This document shows, in pieces, positions 60,241 through 64,000 of a stretch of DNA of 64,000 nt. Under the pieces are notes generated by a model, which was given only the letters and a program-made list of their open reading frames with translations, was not told the DNA's origin and made no database searches. Position numbers and translations under genes: made by a program. Origin of the DNA: CALBPI01 sp045110335 (GTDB lineage Bacteria > Pseudomonadota > Gammaproteobacteria > Steroidobacterales > Woeseiaceae); contig JBGCGB010000024.1 in the NCBI GenBank assembly GCA_045110335.1, forward strand, positions 186,001 to 250,000, read 5' to 3'. The first letter of the stretch is position 1, and the number at the start of each line of letters is the position of its first letter.

Positions 60241-61974
60241 ATGAGTAACAGCCAGTTGAAAAAAACAATGATGACCATTCAATCTTTCGATTTTTTGTTC
60301 CAAGGCACGCGGCGAACTGTCGCAGGCATCGTCTGCCTGTCAACCATGGCGTTGCTTGCCGCTTGTGGAGGAGATCAGTCGGCAAGTGTGCCGCCGCCGT
60401 CAGCGTCCGGCGAGAAGACGATCTCGATTGAGCGATTTCGAGCGGATGTTGAGGCGCTTTCTTCAGACCAGTTTGGTGGGCGCTTGCCCGCGACTGAAGG
60501 AGAGGATCTAACGGTTGCCTATTTGATCGATGGATTTCAGTCGGCAGGTCTTGTTGGCGGCAATGATGGTAGTTTTGTTCAGGAAGTTCCGCTTGTCGCG
60601 ATAACGGCAACGGGAGTTTCTCCCTTGCGCTTCGCGACTGAAGGCAAAGCGTTGACGCTAGCGGGCGGCGAAGACGCTGTACTCTGGACCAAGCGTGTTG
60701 TTGAAAAAATCGAGCTAGAGAAAAGCCCGTTAGTGTTTGTCGGCTATGGGATTGTTGCGCCCGAGTATGGCTGGAATGACTACGCGGATGTTGACGTCGA
60801 AGGAAAGACGGTCGTTGTGCTGGTCAATGACCCGGGTTTTGCGACGGGCAACGATAGTCTGTTCACCGGACGAAGAATGACTTACTACGGTCGTTGGACC
60901 TACAAGTTTGAAGAGGCCGCACGACAAGGGGCAGCCGGCGTTATCGTGGTGCATGAGACTGAAGCAGCCGGCTATCCCTGGAGCGTCGTCACCGGCAGCT
61001 GGACTGGTGAGCAATTTGATTTGGACCCAGAAGATGGAAACGCTTCTCGCTCCGCGATAGAAAGCTGGATCAGTGAGCCTGCGGCCCGGCAGCTATTTGC
61101 TTTGTCAGGTCAGGATTACGCGGTGCTTCGTGATTCGGCCGCCAGCCAGCAGTTTCGCGCGATCGAATTGGGTAGCACCGTGAGTGCCTCATTGACCAAT
61201 TCGATTGAGCGCTCCAAGTCGCGCAACGTCGTGGCGACGCTACCGGGCCGAGTGAAAGATGAGACCGTTGCGTTCAGTGCGCACTGGGATCATCTCGGTA
61301 CGGTCGACAACGGTACCGAAGACGGTATTTATAATGGTGCAGTTGACAATGCGACGGGTACAGCCGCGTTGTTGGAGATGGCGCGTATTTTGGGTGCCAG
61401 CGAGCATCGGCGAAGCTATCTCTTCATCGCGGTTACCGCGGAAGAGCAGGGGCTGTTGGGATCAGCATGGTACGCCAACAACCCGACCGTATCTCTAGGC
61501 AAGATGGCCGGGCTTATCAATATAGATGCGATGAGTGTGATCGGTCCGACCAATGATGTTGCTGTTATCGGGTTTGGTAGCTCAAGCCTTGAAGATCTGC
61601 TGGCCGAGGCGGCGTCTAAACAAGATCGTCGTCTGGCGGCCGAGAGCTCACCGGAAAAAGGGTTTTTCTACCGGTCTGATCATTTCAACTTCGCCAAAAA
61701 GGGCGTGCCGGTGCTTTACGCAAAATCCGGCGTTGATCACATTGAAAAAGGTCGGGAATACGGCCTGGCGGCTGCTGCTAAGCATACAGCGGAGCGTTAT
61801 CACCAACCTTCAGATGAAATCCACGACGGTTGGGATTTTGGCGGTATTGAGCAAGATCTCACGTTGTATCTGGAGGTCGCACGAACGCTAGGCAATAGTG
61901 AATCCTGGCCAGAGTGGCGTGAAGGAAATGAGTTTCGGGCAACGCGTGAATTGTCCGATGAAGAACGTCATTAG
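60241..61974 (+). CDS. M28 family aminopeptidase-like lipoprotein
   Basis: A secreted zinc peptidase of about 577 residues. Lipobox ALLAACGG sits after the signal sequence. A PA (protease-associated) domain lies around residues 140-270 (VVVLVNDPGFATGND region). The M28 domain holds the metal motifs AHWDHLG, NATGTAALLEM, TAEEQGLLGSAWY and NIDAMS, with a late HF/H ligand near YRSDHFNF. It probably removes N-terminal amino acids from peptides in the periplasm or on the surface. Starts at 60241 and 60268 are both possible; neither has a clear Shine-Dalgarno, and TAATAT lies 8 bases before 60241. Confidence 0.88.
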   Translation: MSNSQLKKTMMTIQSFDFLFQGTRRTVAGIVCLSTMALLAACGGDQSASVPPPSASGEKTISIERFRADVEALSSDQFGGRLPATEGEDLTVAYLIDGFQSAGLVGGNDGSFVQEVPLVAITATGVSPLRFATEGKALTLAGGEDAVLWTKRVVEKIELEKSPLVFVGYGIVAPEYGWNDYADVDVEGKTVVVLVNDPGFATGNDSLFTGRRMTYYGRWTYKFEEAARQGAAGVIVVHETEAAGYPWSVVTGSWTGEQFDLDPEDGNASRSAIESWISEPAARQLFALSGQDYAVLRDSAASQQFRAIELGSTVSASLTNSIERSKSRNVVATLPGRVKDETVAFSAHWDHLGTVDNGTEDGIYNGAVDNATGTAALLEMARILGASEHRRSYLFIAVTAEEQGLLGSAWYANNPTVSLGKMAGLINIDAMSVIGPTNDVAVIGFGSSSLEDLLAEAASKQDRRLAAESSPEKGFFYRSDHFNFAKKGVPVLYAKSGVDHIEKGREYGLAAAAKHTAERYHQPSDEIHDGWDFGGIEQDLTLYLEVARTLGNSESWPEWREGNEFRATRELSDEERH

Positions 61975-62001
61975 CCGTGCTTTGCATAAGCGTTGGCGCC
62001 G

Positions 62002-62562
62002 CTAATATAGATTAAGCAATAGCGGGGTGCCGTCAGCGTCTCGCCGCACGGGTTCTTTGGAGACCGCCAGGTAGGCTTGTTCCAGTGCCGTGAATGCGCG
62101 ATGGTTTTCTCTGCGAGCTAACGTTCTAACCGGTAAGAAGTTGATGCCAGCAAAACCTCTTTCGCTGATGCCGAAGAAAAGGCAGCGGTCGCGCGTTTCA
62201 TATAGGGTCAGCAGGGACAATCCTCGCCTGGATCGAATAGTATTCAAAAATGACTGACGGTTGGGTGTGTAATGATCGTCCAAATCCGTCAGTCGTGCGT
62301 AAGTGGTTGGATTGGCGTAGACCGGTGACAAAGCAACATGCTCATCCGAATAAACGTTCGAAATAGGTGTGGGACGATATCGAAAAGCCTGCGGTATCAG
62401 TGTGAGACCACCAATGGCTGCGATTGGTGAATTCGTTGTGGGTTCATCCGCTAATGCCGGTGCTTGTAAACAGGCGATAGCGATCGCTAACACGATTGCG
62501 ATGTCACGGTACACTCGGCGGAATCGCGGTCGGATTAGCTGATTTGTTGGGACGATCGTCAT
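62002..62562 (-). CDS. Exported protein of unknown function, 186 residues
   Basis: Signal peptide or anchor in the first 39 residues (basic start, then IAIVLAIAIACLQAPALADE). The rest is soluble, with LTLIPQAFRYRPTPISNVYS, RSRRGLSLLTLYETRDRCLFFGISERG and LPVRTLARREN. There is one cysteine in the mature part and no catalytic motif that I recognise. It converges on the M28 gene. Function unknown; it could be a periplasmic domain protein. Confidence 0.6.
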   Translation of the reverse strand: MTIVPTNQLIRPRFRRVYRDIAIVLAIAIACLQAPALADEPTTNSPIAAIGGLTLIPQAFRYRPTPISNVYSDEHVALSPVYANPTTYARLTDLDDHYTPNRQSFLNTIRSRRGLSLLTLYETRDRCLFFGISERGFAGINFLPVRTLARRENHRAFTALEQAYLAVSKEPVRRDADGTPLLLNLY

Positions 62563-62639
62563 GATATTGACGATACGGGGTTGGAAGCATCGCGTCGCTG
62601 AAGCGCGTCATGTTTTGACAGGCTAGTGGCGGCTTATGT

Positions 62640-62966
62640 TTAACGGCGCTTCAATTCATCCCATGTGGTCGTGGCTTGAAACGTATTGGAGTCATACGGG
62701 TTGAAGCCTTCCGTCGCCCTGAAGTCCTCTTCGGAGAGTGTCAACAATTCCTCGGTCTTATCGAGTGGGCTGTTCAGGGTGGTCTCGTGGTCGTTCTTCG
62801 ACGTCACTGAACCTCTGAGTGATTGCACGGATTGCTGACCGTTAGGCGAAACGGGGCGTCGGACGCCAGGCGTGCCGGTCGGAATTTTCATGTCCGGAGG
62901 AGCGATGTCCGACTGATCGGAATCTCGATCAATCAAGCGTTTCATTTTGTCGAAGAGTTTGGACAT
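62640..62966 (-). CDS. Small hydrophilic protein, unknown function
   Basis: A 108-residue protein with a basic N-terminal helix (SKLFDKMKRLIDRDSDQ) and a polar, Pro/Ser/Thr-rich middle that looks disordered. The conserved-looking end is EEDFRATEGFNPYDSNTF. No signal peptide, no membrane helix. The family is not recognised. It lies on the same strand as the 186-residue gene, with 77 bases between. Confidence 0.5.
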   Translation of the reverse strand: MSKLFDKMKRLIDRDSDQSDIAPPDMKIPTGTPGVRRPVSPNGQQSVQSLRGSVTSKNDHETTLNSPLDKTEELLTLSEEDFRATEGFNPYDSNTFQATTTWDELKRR

Positions 62967-63061
62967 GCGCGGTTAGTCGATGGCTGGGAATTCAATATTG
63001 CCCTAAGCTACTCGTGTTTCACGCTGGAAACCACCGTATTAACCATAATTTGTGAGGCAGG

Positions 63062-63319
63062 TCACAGACGTCGGAAAGTGAGCCAGCCCAGTCGCAATGT
63101 GCTGATTGCGAGTAACGGTGTCAGTAAGAAAAACCAGATAGCCATGCTGCCCGTGCCGAGCGCTGAGAAAAGGGATCCCAAGAAGGACATCAGGGATTCG
63201 CCGTTAGCGTACTCGCCCAGCGTAAGACCACCCACCCAATAGGTAAGCGGGAACACAACAACAATGGTTGCGACAAGAATAATCAACGCAATCAATAGTT
63301 CGCGCTTTAAGCTACGCAT
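63062..63319 (-). CDS. Small membrane protein with two helices
   Basis: An 85-residue protein with membrane helices at about residues 8-30 and 55-75, and a short connecting loop (GGLTLGEYANGESLM). The ends are basic, fitting a hairpin in the inner membrane with both termini in the cytoplasm. No family recognised. It lies between two other small unknown genes on the same strand; function unknown. Confidence 0.55.
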   Translation of the reverse strand: MRSLKRELLIALIILVATIVVVFPLTYWVGGLTLGEYANGESLMSFLGSLFSALGTGSMAIWFFLLTPLLAISTLRLGWLTFRRL

Positions 63320-63417
63320 GAGTCATTTCTCGGCATCTAGATGCCGTAATGCTTGCCTATTGAGGTCCTATCGTCAAGACAAAAGCGTAGGATCACAGAA
63401 GCCGCTGGTTGTGATCG

Positions 63418-63687
63418 TTAGTGGCTGTTGCGTTGACGGTAGCGGAATCGTTTGACGAGAATGCTGGTACCGGCGTGCAAGCATAGCGCGGTGAACAGAA
63501 CCCAGTGCGGCACCATCCAATACCAGGCATTTATGTAAAGCGTGGCAAACAACGCGGCGAACCCGGCCAGAATGTAAAAGTACGGTACGCATTCGTATAC
63601 AACTTTCGGCAACCAAAATCTGCGGACGGCACTGCTGGCCGTGCTGGCTGGGATTTCCATGGAGTCATCAAGAGCTGGATGGGTCAT
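63418..63687 (-). CDS. Small membrane protein, unknown function
   Basis: An 89-residue protein with two hydrophobic segments at about residues 32-50 (YFYILAGFAALFATLYINA) and 53-75, ending in a basic tail (VKRFRYRQRN). The ATG at 63687 is preferred; the frame is open to 63765 but adds unconvincing sequence. It lies 99 bases downstream of the AAA+ ATPase gene on the same strand. Family not recognised. Confidence 0.5.
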   Translation of the reverse strand: MTHPALDDSMEIPASTASSAVRRFWLPKVVYECVPYFYILAGFAALFATLYINAWYWMVPHWVLFTALCLHAGTSILVKRFRYRQRNSH

Positions 63688-63786
63688 GTGGGGTCCGTTC
63701 CGCGTTCTATTCAATCGAACTGCAGCGTATGGCAAAACTGGCGCAGGTTCCGTGAATGGACTCACAGATCAACGGATTGGTTCGTA

Positions 63787-64000
63787 TTAGTGTGCTGCGA
63801 CGGTGCGCGAGGCTGCCCAGTCACGCAGTCTTTCGACATTCTCGCGCATGACAACAGCGAGTGGCTGTGTGCGTGCAATTTCTTCCAGAAGATGTTGGGT
63901 CGACAGCGCTTGTTCATCGGCATCTGCTGAATAGAATGCGCTGACGACCAATTGTTCAAGCTCGGCGCCTGAAAAGTCGGGTGTTTGGTTAGCAACCTTG
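63787..64000 (-). CDS. AAA+ ATPase, C-terminal end (5' part outside window)
   Basis: The frame is open to the right edge. The last 71 residues read KVANQTPDFSGAELEQLVVS, then FYSADADEQALSTQHLLEEI and end in a RDWAASRTVAAH-like tail. The segment TPDFSGAELEQLV is the AAA sensor-2 region (G-A-E/D, with the helix after it), and the whole tail resembles the Ycf46-like AAA ATPases, which are single-ring ATPases of poorly known function. The catalytic Walker motifs are not in the window. A shorter ORF in another frame covers the same bases and is a shadow. Confidence 0.7.
   Translation of the reverse strand, partial: KVANQTPDFSGAELEQLVVSAFYSADADEQALSTQHLLEEIARTQPLAVVMRENVERLRDWAASRTVAAH

Noticed and set aside
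63762..63995. 77-codon minus-strand ORF at the right edge
   Set aside because: Another frame over the same bases gives a convincing AAA+ C-terminus, so this one is a shadow.
1..64000. CRISPR arrays, insertion sequences, prophage or integron
   Set aside because: No regularly spaced repeats, transposase or integrase reading frames, or terminal inverted repeats were seen.

Overview
The window looks like chromosome from a free-living gammaproteobacterium outside the Enterobacterales. The evidence is the conserved gene order: queA-tgt-yajC-secD-secF; trmJ-isc-ndk-rlmN-pilF-rodZ-hisS-yfgM-bamB-der; xseA / guaB-guaA; 4.5S RNA-dnaX-ybaB-recR; rsgA / orn; and ppsA / ppsR. A MetX-type serine O-succinyltransferase of the kind seen in Xanthomonas and a GlyGly-CTERM surface protein fit that placement. 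I cannot name a genus. Base composition is moderate GC and looks even throughout. I see no insertion sequences, prophage, integrases, CRISPR arrays or rRNA operons. Coding is dense: no stretch over 300 bases lacks a gene, and many neighbours overlap by 4 bases.

Layout. 1-4400: the end of an HxlR-type regulator, a 4-oxalocrotonate tautomerase-like protein, a 7Fe ferredoxin and a NUDIX hydrolase beside tRNA-Leu(CAA), then an ECF sigma factor / membrane partner / double-PDZ protein unit. 4400-9900: queuosine genes and the SecDF-YajC translocase operon. 9900-22200: suhB, then the former isc locus. IscS and IscA remain there, IscU is a cysteine-free remnant, and IscR, HscB, HscA, Fdx and IscX are missing. 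It continues into ndk, rlmN, pilF, rodZ, hisS (without ispG), yfgM, bamB and der. 22200-27000: an M48 protease, the serine O-succinyltransferase next to a thiol dioxygenase, an M23 peptidase that seems to lack a normal start codon, and xseA. 27000-36400: guaBA, tadA, several small enzymes and lipoproteins, a GlyGly-CTERM protein and MltF. 36400-43000: 4.5S RNA, dnaX-ybaB-recR, HIT, rsgA, orn and small enzymes. 43000-48100: PEP synthase with its regulator PpsR, a DUF1249 protein and an unknown coiled-coil protein. 48100-58300: an efflux operon with one adaptor and two different RND permeases, then the tail-specific protease Prc. 58300-64000: Dps, a DUF1232 protein with an Arg/Ser-rich tail, an M28 peptidase, several small unknown proteins and the C-terminus of an AAA+ ATPase running off the edge.

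How it works together: most of the window is housekeeping for protein export and envelope assembly (SecDF, YfgM, BamB, RodZ, MltF, Prc), tRNA and rRNA modification (QueA, Tgt, TrmJ, RlmN, TadA), nucleotide and energy metabolism (GuaBA, Ndk, PpsA/PpsR) and DNA maintenance (DnaX, RecR, XseA). The most unusual points are the eroded isc locus, the paired serine O-succinyltransferase and thiol dioxygenase, the possible AUC start of the M23 gene, and several genes whose -10 box lies only 6-8 bases before the start codon, suggesting leaderless mRNAs.
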